Part shown: positions 45,301 to 53,588 of the stretch, piece by piece
How the letters are laid out: each line of letters opens with the position of its first letter
Numbering within the stretch: the first letter of the stretch is position 1
NCBI GenBank assembly: GCA_963698275.1
Contig: CAVOQE010000001.1
Coordinates: 1,054,001-1,118,000, forward strand
Length of the DNA stretch: 64,000 bases
Reading direction: 5' to 3'
Source: Anderseniella sp963698275
Lineage (GTDB): Bacteria > Pseudomonadota > Alphaproteobacteria > Rhizobiales > Aestuariivirgaceae
Program-made: the position numbers and the translations under genes
The notes under the pieces: generated by a model
The model's database searches: none
Told to the model about the DNA's origin: nothing
The model's input: only the letters and a program-made list of their open reading frames with translations

Positions 45301-45835
45301 GCCGAAACTGGGTGCTGACAGCTGGGAAGGTTTCCGCGTCAAGGCCTTGCGCGGTGCGTCTGCTGCGCGTCTTACCGGCACGGTGACCTACAAGCAGGAG
45401 CGCAGGGCGAAATCCGGCAACAAGTTTGCGTTCATCGGGTTTTCCGATCCTACCGGCCAGTATGAATGTGTGTGCTTTTCGGAAACCCTGAATGCATGCC
45501 GTGACCTGCTGGAAGCGGGCAAGCCCCTGATGGTCCGCGTTGAGGCTGATGTTGAAGGCGAAGATGTCAAACTGCGGCTGCAAGGGGTGGATTTGCTGGA
45601 TGAAAGAGCCGACAGGGTAGAACAGGGTCTGGAAATTTTTCTCGACGATACAAAGCCATTGGCGCTGGTTCAGTCAAGATTGACCAATGGCGGCAATTCC
45701 TCGGTGGTGCTGAACCTGAGATTGCCGGACGAACTGGAAGTCCGGTTCCGCCTGGGGGAAAAGTTTACCGTGAACCCGAAGATCAAGGCGGCCATAAAAG
45801 CCGTTCCGGGCGTTGTTGATGTACAGGATTTGTGA
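42383..45835 (+). CDS. dnaE: DNA polymerase III subunit alpha
   Basis: A 1150-residue replicative polymerase. The N-terminal PHP domain starts with FIHLRTHSAYSLSEGAL, the palm domain has the catalytic Asp residues in SMPDFDIDFCQDRRDEV near residue 415 plus GPGRGSGAGS, and an HhH and an OB domain (LTGTVTYKQERRAKSGNKFA) follow. It copies both strands at the fork as part of the holoenzyme. The start may be the ATG at 42383 or the one two codons later, at 42389, which is better spaced from AGAG. The HDAC-like gene precedes it and the DUF2339 gene follows. Confidence 0.97.
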   Translation: MIMTDSSPASFIHLRTHSAYSLSEGALKIKTLGKLATEQAMPALAITDTGNLFGALEFAEEMAGSGIQPIIGCTLLVDSEDGPEGPAHTRNALDLSRLVLLAKDEAGYRNLLKLSSRAYLDAPETELPHVALTVIEEFSAGLICLTSGPGGLINKPLVENRRPVAQARIERLKRVFGDRLYVELQRHGMDEERAAEAGLIDLAYELEIPLVASNEPYFAQADDFAAHDALICIAEGEVVANENRRQLTPEHYFKSQGEMVALFADLPEAIANTVEIARRCSWYPHAIDPILPKFTSGEDSRDEAEELRVQSREGLADRLDALGLADGYSREDYEKRLEYELGVITGMDFPGYFLIVADFIKWAKAQGIPVGPGRGSGAGSVVAWSLTITDLDPLRFNLVFERFLNPERVSMPDFDIDFCQDRRDEVIAYVQNKYGVGQVAQIITFGKLQARAVCRDVGRVLQMPYGQVDRLCKLIPNNPANPVTLQQAIDVEPRLQDERRQDETTATMLEIALKLEGLYRHASTHAAGVVIGDRPLEELVPLYRDPRSPMPVTQFNMKLVEKAGLVKFDFLGLKTLTVLEKGVKLLAQRGIEMDFAALPLDDTATYDMLKRAETVGVFQLESSGMRDLIRKAEPGNIEDIIALVALYRPGPMENIPKYVASKKGEEAPEFLHDKLTHVVEDTYGIIIYQEQVLQIAQVLAGYSLGEADLLRRAMGKKIQSEMDAQKARFVSGSVANGVDQGEAEKIFELVNKFAGYGFNKAHSAAYGVVAYQTAWLKANHPVEFLAASMSLDSGNTDKLLVFKREADRMKVVINPPSINKSGVDFTVADGAIQYSLAALKNVGEQAVEHIIAVREEGGPFKSLGDFARRIDPRMMNKRALESISKSGGFDELNPNRAQVVKGVEAILAMANRTSTEAEIGQNDFFGGGGDHGAEELPLQAVEPWLPMDQLAEEFEAVGFYLSGHPLDEYLSILPKLGADSWEGFRVKALRGASAARLTGTVTYKQERRAKSGNKFAFIGFSDPTGQYECVCFSETLNACRDLLEAGKPLMVRVEADVEGEDVKLRLQGVDLLDERADRVEQGLEIFLDDTKPLALVQSRLTNGGNSSVVLNLRLPDELEVRFRLGEKFTVNPKIKAAIKAVPGVVDVQDL

Positions 45836-45860
45836 CTGCTGTAACTGGAGCGCCTGACAC

Positions 45861-48572
45861 ATGGATGAACTGGTCTGGATCGCATTTCTGGTAATCGGTA
45901 TCTTTGCCTTGCCGATCATTCTGGCTGTTGTTGCCATGAACAAGGCCGAAAGAGTGTCGCGCGAACTGTTCAAGCTGCGCACTGAGGTCAATCTGTTGCG
46001 CACATCGTCGGTTGAGCCTGCGGTGCAGGATACGTCAACCGTCGTGGCAGACACTGCACAGGCCAGGGAACCGGAGACGGTATCAGAACCCGAAATTGAT
46101 TTTGCCACTGCAACCACAATGGCTGCGGGCAACACAAATGAAACTGAGCAGGTCACTGCTGCACCGGTGGCGAAACCCGCGCGCGCCAGCCTGGAGGAAA
46201 ATCTCGCAGGCACCTGGTTCATCTGGATCGGTGCTGTGGCCATTGGCCTTGCCGGTCTGTTCCTGGTCAAATACATGTCCGACGCTGGCCTGCTTGGTCC
46301 CGGCATCCGCATTATCCTGGGCCTCGTGTGCGGGGCTGGACTGGCAGTTGCCGGTGAGTGGCTCAGGCGCAAGCCGTCGCAGAAACGATTTGCTGCCCTG
46401 AAACCCGATTATGTTCCCCAGGCGCTGACGGCGGGTGGTTTGGCGGCCGTGTTTGCCAGCGTTTATGCCGCCAATGCGCTTTACGGATTTATTGGACCAA
46501 CGGTGACGTTCGCTGGGCTGGCCGCTACAGCTCTTGCGGCATTTGCGTTGTCGGTGGTGCAGGGACCGCTGGTTGCGATTGTCGGCTTGCTGGGCGGTTT
46601 TGTGTTGCCGGTTCTGATCGGCAGTGCGGATCCGTTCGCGCCGGGGTTGTTTGGCTATCTCGGCATATTGTTTGCGGCAGTGTGCGCGGTCATGACATGG
46701 CGGCCCGCCTTGTGGCTGGCGGTGTCGGCGACGGTTCTTGCCGGCGGTTGGGTCGTGCTGTGGTCAGACTCGTTTTTTGCAACCGGAGACGGCCTGACGC
46801 TTGGACTGTTTTGCGTGCTGATCGGCACCGGCTTTGCGTTTGCAGGCAGTGTGGCATCGCGCGATGATCAGCCAGCCATCTGGCATCCGCCAATGTGGCC
46901 GAAGGATGTATTTCAGGTCGCTGCGGCAATGGCAGGAACAGTTGCCATGCTGCTGTTGCTGGTGCTGCTGATGCGCGACGGATACGGCAATGGCTCGCTG
47001 ATTGCCCTGGGCCTGTTTGCAACAGCAGCATGCGTTGCTGCCATGCGGGCGCAGCGGTTCGATTTCCTCGCACTGATTGCCGGTCTCGGCGTACTGCTGG
47101 GGTTTGCCGAGTGGGGCGGCAGGTTGCATGTCGAAGGCTGGATTGACGGCTGGCTGGTGCCCGGGCAGAACGCCTGGGGCCCGGAACCGTCAGCAGAGAC
47201 CGGCGCCTATCTGAAATACAGCGCGGTGTTTGGCGGGGCTGCGCTGGCGGCCGGACATGTCTTGTTGTGGCGCTCGGTGCGGCCCTGGCTGTGGGCGACG
47301 CTCGGCTCACTGGTCCCGATCGGATTGATGATAGCAGCCTATGCGACCTTGCGCTCACTGGAGCCCAGCCAGAAATGGGCCTTTGCCGCCCTTGGTCTTG
47401 CGGCCGTATTTGTTTTCCTGGGCTCGCGATTGCGCAGTGTTGCTGCCGATGAGCCACCCCGGCTGGCGCTTGGCATCTATGCCATGGCGGCGTGTGCCAG
47501 TATTGCCATGGCACTGAGCTTCGTGTTGCGTGATGCCTGGTTGTCCGCGTCGCTTGCCGCACTGCTGGCTGCGACCGGCTACATTTCCCGGTCTCTGGAC
47601 CTGCCGCAATTGCGCTGGCCGGCCATGCTGATCGCGCTTGCGGTGCTGGCGCGCCTGGGGCTCAACCTGCATGTACTGGACTATGCCGACAGCCATTGGC
47701 TGGGCCGCTACTGGGTGGTCTACGGGTATGGCCTGCCACTGGTGATGTTCCAGCTGGCCTGGTTGCAGTTTGGCCGCGATGAGACCCGGGACCTGTTGTC
47801 GAAAGTGCTCGAAGGCGGGCGGATTGCGCTTGTTGCCATGTTCGTGTCCGCCCTGATCCGGGTTGTGGTTGCCGGATCGCTGGGGGCTGAACGCCTGGGT
47901 CTGCTGGAAGCGGGTCTGCATATCACAAGCTGGCTGGTAAGTGCGGCTGCCTGCTGGCGGCGCTGGTCGGTCCATGGCGGCTTTATCGATTTGTGGGGCG
48001 GGCGGATACTGACAGCACTTGCCTGTGCTGTTCTCATTGCCGGGCCGTTGCTGGGCCTGAACCCGGTATTTGACCGGCAGATGGTGGGTAACTGGCCACT
48101 GGTCAATGCCCTGACACCGGCGTACCTGTTGCCGGGCGTGTTGCTTGCGCTCATCGGCTACGTGCTGAGAAACCACTCCACGCTGCCGCTGTGGCGTACC
48201 ATATGGCCGCCGGCCTGCCTGGGGCTTGTGCTGGTGTGGCTGTCAATGGAGATACGCCGCATCTTCCATGCACCGGATGATCTTGATGCAAGCTTCATGT
48301 CCACGCCGGAAAATTACACCTACTCCGCGGTGTGGCTGCTGTTCGCGCTGGCCTTGCTGGCTGCCGGGATTACCGCTCGTGTTGCGCAATTGCGCTACGC
48401 GTCACTGGCGGTGCTGGTGCTGGTGGTGCTGAAAGTGTTCCTGGTCGATCTGTCGGACCTTGAAGGACTTCTGCGGGTGGCGTCTTTCCTGGGGTTGGGG
48501 CTGTGTCTCGTGGGCATCGGCTTCATCTATCAGCGTTTCGTGCACCAACCTCAAGATCAGCCGGCTACTTGA
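45861..48572 (+). CDS. DUF2339 domain-containing polytopic membrane protein
   Basis: A 903-residue protein with an N-terminal helix, a variable acidic linker (about residues 45-115), the motif LEENLAGTWFIWIGAVAIGLAG (split here: LEENLAG/TWFIWIG) and then some 25 hydrophobic segments up to the C-terminus. This is the DUF2339 layout; the function is unknown. No catalytic motif could be recognised. It lies 25 bases after dnaE. Its 3' end overlaps a small convergent gene by 8 bases. Confidence 0.88.
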   Translation: MDELVWIAFLVIGIFALPIILAVVAMNKAERVSRELFKLRTEVNLLRTSSVEPAVQDTSTVVADTAQAREPETVSEPEIDFATATTMAAGNTNETEQVTAAPVAKPARASLEENLAGTWFIWIGAVAIGLAGLFLVKYMSDAGLLGPGIRIILGLVCGAGLAVAGEWLRRKPSQKRFAALKPDYVPQALTAGGLAAVFASVYAANALYGFIGPTVTFAGLAATALAAFALSVVQGPLVAIVGLLGGFVLPVLIGSADPFAPGLFGYLGILFAAVCAVMTWRPALWLAVSATVLAGGWVVLWSDSFFATGDGLTLGLFCVLIGTGFAFAGSVASRDDQPAIWHPPMWPKDVFQVAAAMAGTVAMLLLLVLLMRDGYGNGSLIALGLFATAACVAAMRAQRFDFLALIAGLGVLLGFAEWGGRLHVEGWIDGWLVPGQNAWGPEPSAETGAYLKYSAVFGGAALAAGHVLLWRSVRPWLWATLGSLVPIGLMIAAYATLRSLEPSQKWAFAALGLAAVFVFLGSRLRSVAADEPPRLALGIYAMAACASIAMALSFVLRDAWLSASLAALLAATGYISRSLDLPQLRWPAMLIALAVLARLGLNLHVLDYADSHWLGRYWVVYGYGLPLVMFQLAWLQFGRDETRDLLSKVLEGGRIALVAMFVSALIRVVVAGSLGAERLGLLEAGLHITSWLVSAAACWRRWSVHGGFIDLWGGRILTALACAVLIAGPLLGLNPVFDRQMVGNWPLVNALTPAYLLPGVLLALIGYVLRNHSTLPLWRTIWPPACLGLVLVWLSMEIRRIFHAPDDLDASFMSTPENYTYSAVWLLFALALLAAGITARVAQLRYASLAVLVLVVLKVFLVDLSDLEGLLRVASFLGLGLCLVGIGFIYQRFVHQPQDQPAT

Positions 48573-48729
48573 GTCCGGCTGTCAGCAGGATAAACAGAAA
48601 CATCAGGGCAACGCCGGCCACCGCCAGTTTCCAGGCGTCCTGGCGGCGCTTGAGGCCGGGCAGGCCGAGCGGCTTGATAAACTGGATCAGGGCCAGCATG
48701 GCCATGAAGAGCGCGATGAGCTTGGTCAT
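48565..48729 (-). CDS. Small membrane protein
   Basis: A 54-residue protein, MTKLIALFMAMLALIQFIKP then LGLPGLKRRQDAWKLAVAGV and a closing hydrophobic stretch. Two membrane helices are joined by a conserved-looking basic turn (GLPGLKRRQDAWK). I recall similar small proteins in other alphaproteobacteria, all unnamed. The start could also be an ATG four codons upstream (48741); longer versions are unlikely. It converges with the DUF2339 gene and diverges from rpsB. Confidence 0.65.
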   Translation of the reverse strand: MTKLIALFMAMLALIQFIKPLGLPGLKRRQDAWKLAVAGVALMFLFILLTAGLK

Positions 48730-48854
48730 GGCCTGCACCATAGAGTGGCGTCGTGTACGCGCAAGGGCTTGCATCGCAACCCAATGCGCCCTATAAGCCG
48801 CCCGTTCGCCGGGGGATGGTCTTCCGGCGAATAATTCACACGTGTCAGTGCGGT

Positions 48855-48890
48855 CTGTCTCATGCGGGGTTTCCCGCCACATAGAGACAG
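48855..48890 (+). promoter_or_regulatory. Hairpin in the rpsB leader region
   Basis: CTGTCTC (48855-48861) pairs with GAGACAG (48884-48890), and inside it GCGGG pairs with CCCGC around GTTT. It ends 68 bases before the rpsB start. A structured leader could serve S2 autoregulation, as known for rpsB in other bacteria, but whether this sequence is transcribed is not known. Confidence 0.4.
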
Positions 48891-48958
48891 CACCATCCGG
48901 TGCCGGTCAAACGGTCACTTTCTGGCACGGAGGATCAACCGGAAAAGGAACATGGCAC

Positions 48959-50017
48959 ATGGCTTTGCCTGATTATTCTATGCGCCAGCTGCTTGAAGCT
49001 GGCGTTCACTTCGGACACCAAACACACCGCTGGAACCCCAAGATGGGTTCGTACATCTATGGGGCCCGCAACGGCATTCACGTGATGGACCTGTCGCAGA
49101 CAGTGCCGCTTCTGCACCAGGCCCTGCTGGCCGTGCGCGACACGGTTGCAGGTGGCGGACGGCTGTTGTTTGTCGGCACCAAGCGCCAGGCCCAGGAACA
49201 GATTGCAGATGCGGCCCGGCGTTCGGCGCAGTACTTCATCAACTCCCGCTGGCTCGGCGGCACGATGACCAACTGGAAGACCATTTCCAACTCGATCAAA
49301 CGGCTGCGCGAACTCGAAGAGCTGTTTGACGGCGGCGCACAGGGCTTTACCAAGCGCGAACAGCTGACGCTGACCCGTGAACGCAACAAGCTGGAGCTAG
49401 CGCTGGGCGGTATCAAGGACATGGGCGGTGTTCCCAACATCCTGTTCGTCATCGACACCAACAAGGAAGCCATCGCCATCAAGGAAGCCAACCGCCTCGG
49501 CATTCCGGTGATTGCAGTGCTTGATTCAAACAGTGACCCTGCCGGTATCGATTTCCCGATCCCCGGCAATGATGATGCAGGCCGTGCCATCGCGCTGTAC
49601 TGCGACCTGGTTGCGCGGGCTGCCATTGACGGTATTTCCGAAAGTGCAGCCGGTGCCGGTATTGACCTCGGTGCGGCTGAAGAGCCTGCTGCTGAAATAA
49701 CCATTGCCGAACCCGCACCTGCTGTTGAAGCGGCGCCGGTTGCAGCTGCACCTGCTGCAGAAGCTGCCCCTGCTGCAGAAGTTGCTCCTGCCGCGGAAGC
49801 TGCACCTGCCGCCGCCGAGCCTGATGATCTGTCCCGGATTTCCGGTGTAGGTCCTGTTCTCAGCGGCAAGCTGGCAGAGCTTGGGTACACAACCCTGTCA
49901 CAGATCGCCGCCCTGACACCTGAACAGGTGGCCGACATTGACGAGAAGCTCAACTTCAAGGGCCGCATCGAACGTGAAGACTGGATCGGTCAGGCCAAAG
50001 GCATGCTCGCAGGCTGA
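48959..50017 (+). CDS. rpsB: 30S ribosomal protein S2 with C-terminal helix-hairpin-helix extension
   Basis: A 352-residue S2. Residues 1 to about 228 are the normal core (MRQLLEAGVHFGHQTHRWNP, NSRWLGGTMTNWKT, GIPVIAVLDSNSDP). An Ala/Pro/Glu-rich linker (about 232-285) leads to a folded-looking domain, LSRISGVGPVLSGKLAELGY then FKGRIEREDWIGQAKGMLA. This is the same module as in the membrane-anchored protein ending at 17978. Ordinary S2 is about 240-260 residues; longer forms are known to me from some Rhizobiales. The ATG at 48959 fits the family start (MALPDYSMRQ). It heads the rpsB-tsf pair, 98 bases apart. Confidence 0.95.
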   Translation: MALPDYSMRQLLEAGVHFGHQTHRWNPKMGSYIYGARNGIHVMDLSQTVPLLHQALLAVRDTVAGGGRLLFVGTKRQAQEQIADAARRSAQYFINSRWLGGTMTNWKTISNSIKRLRELEELFDGGAQGFTKREQLTLTRERNKLELALGGIKDMGGVPNILFVIDTNKEAIAIKEANRLGIPVIAVLDSNSDPAGIDFPIPGNDDAGRAIALYCDLVARAAIDGISESAAGAGIDLGAAEEPAAEITIAEPAPAVEAAPVAAAPAAEAAPAAEVAPAAEAAPAAAEPDDLSRISGVGPVLSGKLAELGYTTLSQIAALTPEQVADIDEKLNFKGRIEREDWIGQAKGMLAG

Positions 50018-50115
50018 GCGCGTTCAAAATGGCGTCCGCATCTTGTGATGTGGACGTCACATTCGCACATATTGGCTTCAGATGAAGCTTTAACGAGAAA
50101 TTGAAAGGTATTGTC

Positions 50116-51045
50116 ATGGCACAGATTACTGCTGCGATGGTGAAAGAACTGCGCGAAGCTACCGGCGCAGGCATGATGGATTGCAAGAACGCCCTGACCG
50201 AGGCTGACGGTGACATGGAAGCGGCGATTGACTGGCTGCGGGCCAAGGGACTGTCCAAGGCTGCCAAGAAAGCCTCTCGCGTTGCTGCTGAAGGACTGGT
50301 TGGCGTGAGCGTTGACGGCACCGTCGGCGCCGCTGTGGAAGTCAACTCCGAAACAGACTTTGTTGCCCGCAACCCAGAATTTCAGGGTCTTGTGACGACT
50401 GTTGCTTCTCTCGCACCTGCTGCAGGTGGTGATGTCGACAAGCTCAACAGCGCGGAATTTCCTGGTGCAGGCAAGAGTGTTGCAGACAAGATCACCGAGT
50501 TGGTCGGCACGATCGGTGAAAACATGTCGTTGCGCCGCACCGTGTCGGTGAGTGTCGAAAACGGCGTTGTCGCGTCTTATGTCCACAATCAGGTGGCTCC
50601 CGGTGTTGGCAAGATCGGCGTGCTGGTAGCCGTTGAAACCAATGCCGACAAGGCAGCTGCCGAAGCATTCGGCAAACAGGTCGCAATGCACGTGGCTGCT
50701 GCTGCGCCGCTTGCACTGACGCCTGAAGAAATCAATGCGGACATTGTGGAGCGTGAACGCGCCGTGTTCACCGAGCAGGCCCGCGAAAGCGGCAAGCCGG
50801 ACAACATCATTGAGAAAATGGTCGAAGGCCGGATCCGCAAGTTCTATGAAGAATCGGTACTTCTGAGCCAGGCATTTGTGATCAACCCGGACCTGTCAGT
50901 TGCCAAGGCGGCTGAAGAAGCAGGCAAGGAAGCAGGCGGTGATATGAAGATCACCGGTTTCGTGCGTCTCCAGCTCGGCGAAGGCATCGAGAAGGAAGCC
51001 GACGACTTTGCCGCAGAAGTTGCCAAGGCTGCCGGCGGCGCTTGA
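50116..51045 (+). CDS. tsf: Elongation factor Ts
   Basis: A 309-residue nucleotide exchange factor for EF-Tu. The N-terminal UBA-like domain (VKELREATGAGMMDCKNAL) and the EF-Tu-contacting TDFVAR motif (NSETDFVARN) are present, with a normal two-subdomain core. The ATG at 50116 with GAAAGG upstream was chosen over one five codons earlier. A copy of the two-hairpin repeat and then a terminator follow the gene, before pyrH. Confidence 0.97.
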   Translation: MAQITAAMVKELREATGAGMMDCKNALTEADGDMEAAIDWLRAKGLSKAAKKASRVAAEGLVGVSVDGTVGAAVEVNSETDFVARNPEFQGLVTTVASLAPAAGGDVDKLNSAEFPGAGKSVADKITELVGTIGENMSLRRTVSVSVENGVVASYVHNQVAPGVGKIGVLVAVETNADKAAAEAFGKQVAMHVAAAAPLALTPEEINADIVERERAVFTEQARESGKPDNIIEKMVEGRIRKFYEESVLLSQAFVINPDLSVAKAAEEAGKEAGGDMKITGFVRLQLGEGIEKEADDFAAEVAKAAGGA

Positions 51046-51055
51046 CGCCTTGCCT

Positions 51056-51156
51056 GATCAGGATGACTTCTGGTTGAATCAGCCATAAGTCATAATCCTG
51101 ATCGATTCTAGAGTGTTAGATGCACTTTACGGGTTCCGGAGAACCCATGTTGCTCT
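51056..51156 (+). repeat. RIME-like two-hairpin element between tsf and pyrH
   Basis: Hairpin 1 (51056-51103) has outer arms GATCAGG/CCTGATC and inner ATGACTT-TGGTTGA-type arms; hairpin 2 (51118-51156) has ACGGGTTC/GAACCCAT inside AGATGCAC/GTTGCTCT-type arms. Same orientation as the copies at 6738 and 32197. It starts 11 bases after the tsf stop. Confidence 0.82.
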
Positions 51157-51186
51157 GGCGCGAATCGGCAATTTGAACGACAACAG

Positions 51187-51219
51187 ACGGAGCTTGCGCA
51201 GGCAGGCTCCGTTTCTTTT
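51187..51219 (+). terminator. Rho-independent terminator between tsf and pyrH
   Basis: ACGGAGC (51187-51193) pairs with GCTCCGT (51206-51212), followed by TTTCTTTT. The pyrH ribosome site (GAGGAAG) begins at once after the T-tract, so a transcript ended here would not carry it. Confidence 0.78.
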
Positions 51220-51233
51220 GAGGAAGTTGCAAC

Positions 51234-51953
51234 ATGGGAACCGAACCTCCTTTTTCCAGAGTCCTGCTTAAGGTGTCAGGCGAGGCGCTCATGGGCGCCA
51301 AGGATTTCGGTATCGATCTTGATATGGCCGGGCGCATTGCCGACGAAGTGGTGCAGGCGGTCAAGGATGGTGTGCAGGTGGCGCTGGTGATCGGCGGTGG
51401 CAACATATTCCGCGGTGTTGCCGGTGCCGCGTCGGGTATGGATCGTGCCAATGCAGATCAGATGGGCATGCTGGCAACCGTCATGAACGCTTTGGCGATG
51501 CAGGATGTACTGATCTCCAAGGGCATTGATGCCCGCGCAATGTCGGCTATCCACATGCCAACGGTGTGTGAATCCTTTACCAGGGCCAGGGCGCTGTCTC
51601 ATCTCAACAAGGGCAAGGTAGTGTTGTGCGCGGCAGGCACCGGCAATCCGTTCTTTACAACTGACACGGCTGCGGCGCTGCGTGCTGCCGAGCTGAAATG
51701 CGATGCGTTTTTCAAAGGGACAAGTGTCGACGGCATCTATTCTGCCGATCCGAAGACGGATCGAAATGCCCAGCGTTTTGAAACGCTGACTTATGATGAA
51801 ATGCTTGCCCGCAATCTGCGGGTTATGGACGGCGCTGCCATAGCCCTTGCGCGCGACAACGCAATTCCGGTATTCGTGTTCTCCATTCGCCAGAGTGGAG
51901 AGTTCAACAAGGTGTTGAACGGTGACGGCACCTTCACTGCGGTGACTGTTTGA
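51234..51953 (+). CDS. pyrH: UMP kinase
   Basis: A 239-residue hexameric UMP kinase of the amino acid kinase fold, making UDP from UMP with ATP. Landmarks: LLKVSGEALMGAKDFGID, VIGGGNIFRGVAGA, and the GTGNPFFTTDTAAALRA block. Length is normal. It sits in the standard tsf-pyrH-frr order, but a terminator ends 15 bases before its start, so expression depends on read-through or a very close promoter. Confidence 0.97.
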   Translation: MGTEPPFSRVLLKVSGEALMGAKDFGIDLDMAGRIADEVVQAVKDGVQVALVIGGGNIFRGVAGAASGMDRANADQMGMLATVMNALAMQDVLISKGIDARAMSAIHMPTVCESFTRARALSHLNKGKVVLCAAGTGNPFFTTDTAAALRAAELKCDAFFKGTSVDGIYSADPKTDRNAQRFETLTYDEMLARNLRVMDGAAIALARDNAIPVFVFSIRQSGEFNKVLNGDGTFTAVTV

Positions 51954-52016
51954 AACGAACGTTTTGCCGGGCTGATGCACAACGGCTTGCCAATTCGATT
52001 GCAAAGAGATTGAGCA

Positions 52017-52577
52017 ATGAGCACCAAGATTGATTTACAAGACCTGCGCCGTCGCATGGACGGTGCGGTTGACGCCCTGAAGACAGAGTTCTCCGGACTG
52101 CGAACCGGCAGAGCGTCGACGGCCCTGCTGGAGCCGGTAATGGTTGAAGCCTATGGCTCCGCCATGCCGTTGAACCAGGTTGGAACGGTGTCTGTGCCTG
52201 AGCCGCGCATGTTGTCGGTACAGGTTTGGGACGCAACCCTGGCTCCGGCAGTCGACAAGGCCATCCGCAATTCCGGCCTTGGGCTGAACCCAATGGCAGA
52301 AGGCGCGGTTATCCGGATCCCGGTTCCTGAACTTACCGAAGATCGCAGGCGCGATCTGACCAAGGTTGCTCATTCGTATGCCGAAAAAGCCCGTGTATCG
52401 GTGCGCAATGTCCGGCGGGACGGTATGGATACATTGAAGCAAATGGAAAAAGACGGCGACATTTCAGAAGATGAGCATCGTCAGCAGTCCGAACAGGTCC
52501 AGTCCCTGACGGATGAACTTATCAAGGCAGTTGATGATTTGCTGAATCACAAGGACGCCGAGATCATGCAGGTATAA
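52017..52577 (+). CDS. frr: Ribosome recycling factor
   Basis: A 186-residue RRF, which with EF-G splits post-termination ribosomes. It shows the SGLRTGRAST and YGSAMPLNQVGTVSVPEPR blocks of domain I/II and the C-terminal helix DELIKAVDDLLNHKDAEIM. Lies downstream of pyrH with 63 bases between; a reverse-oriented repeat element separates it from uppS. Confidence 0.97.
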   Translation: MSTKIDLQDLRRRMDGAVDALKTEFSGLRTGRASTALLEPVMVEAYGSAMPLNQVGTVSVPEPRMLSVQVWDATLAPAVDKAIRNSGLGLNPMAEGAVIRIPVPELTEDRRRDLTKVAHSYAEKARVSVRNVRRDGMDTLKQMEKDGDISEDEHRQQSEQVQSLTDELIKAVDDLLNHKDAEIMQV

Positions 52578-52614
52578 CCTGCTCTTGTTCGTTGCGCGCG
52601 AGGCAGGAAAGACT

Positions 52615-52713
52615 AGAGTAATACGGGTTCACGAAACTCATTGAGTTGGTCTAACACTTCGGAAGTGATCAGGTTTATGGATTTTGGTTTATCGAAACAA
52701 AACCATCCTGATC
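52615..52713 (-). repeat. RIME-like two-hairpin element, reverse orientation, between frr and uppS
   Basis: The sequence aligns over its full length with the reverse complement of the copy at 6738: AGAG...ACGGGTTCA (hairpin 2, partly decayed), linker CACTTCGGAAGT, then hairpin 1 (52667-52713) GATCAGG...ATGG-TTTTG...CAAAA-CCAT-CCTGATC. Confidence 0.78.
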
Positions 52714-52727
52714 CAGGGGCAGATTGA

Positions 52728-53525
52728 GTGAAGACTTTGATGCAGGAAAAAGCTGTGCTGGACCACGTGGTTACGGCCCGACAGGCAACTGAAAGCCCGT
52801 CGGCCGGGGCTGATCCGCGTCATGTTGCGATTATCATGGATGGAAACGGGCGCTGGGCGACGCAACGCTCATTGCCGCGAACCGAAGGCCATCGTCACGG
52901 CGTGGATGCCGTCAGGCGACTGGTGCGTGCAGCGATTGAACAGGGCACCGAATATCTGACGGTGTTTTCGTTTTCATCCGAGAACTGGCGCCGCCCCAAA
53001 GCTGAAATTACGTATTTGTTCTCCCTGCTGCGACGGTTTATCCGGCAGGATGTCGCGGAGCTGCATTCTGCCGGTGTCCGTATTCGGGTGATTGGAGAAC
53101 GTGACCGGCTCGATGACGACCTGGTCGGGATGATTGAGGAATGTGAGAAGATCACGGCTTTGAACAGCAGACTCAATCTGGTGGTTGCGTTCAACTATGG
53201 CGGACGCACGGAGATCGCAAGCACTGCACGCGCAATTGCCGAAAAGGTTGCGCGTGGCGAACTGTCTCCAGATGAGATCGACGAAGCGTGTTTTGCAGCC
53301 CATATGTACGTGCCTGATGTGCCTGAGCCTGACATGTTGATCCGTACCAGCGGGGAAAAGCGGGTTTCAAATTATCTGTTGTGGCAAATGGCTTACACCG
53401 AACTGGTGTTTATTGATGACCATTGGCCTGACTTTGATGCTGAAACCTACAAACGCGCACTTGCGGAGTTTTCCCATCGTCAACGCCGCTATGGCGGATG
53501 TGTCAATGCTGCCGCGCTGGCCTGA
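52728..53525 (+). CDS. uppS: Undecaprenyl diphosphate synthase (UPP synthase)
   Basis: A 265-residue cis-prenyltransferase that makes the C55 carrier for peptidoglycan and surface glycans. The catalytic Asp is in VAIIMDGNGRWATQR; FSFSSENWRRP, FNYGGRTEI and the DMLIRTSGEKRVSNYLLWQ block are conserved. The start may be this GTG or the ATG four codons later at 52740. A repeat element ends 14 bases upstream. Confidence 0.95.
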   Translation: MKTLMQEKAVLDHVVTARQATESPSAGADPRHVAIIMDGNGRWATQRSLPRTEGHRHGVDAVRRLVRAAIEQGTEYLTVFSFSSENWRRPKAEITYLFSLLRRFIRQDVAELHSAGVRIRVIGERDRLDDDLVGMIEECEKITALNSRLNLVVAFNYGGRTEIASTARAIAEKVARGELSPDEIDEACFAAHMYVPDVPEPDMLIRTSGEKRVSNYLLWQMAYTELVFIDDHWPDFDAETYKRALAEFSHRQRRYGGCVNAAALA

Positions 53526-53588
53526 CATCAACCGGATATCACTCCTCCGATGCGGTCTGTCTCGAACTGGCCTTGAGCAGATTCTCAG

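Noticed and set aside
47355..48176. 273-codon minus-strand open frame opposite the DUF2339 gene
   Set aside because: Composition rich in His/Gln/Arg typical of antisense frames; the plus strand encodes regular membrane helices.
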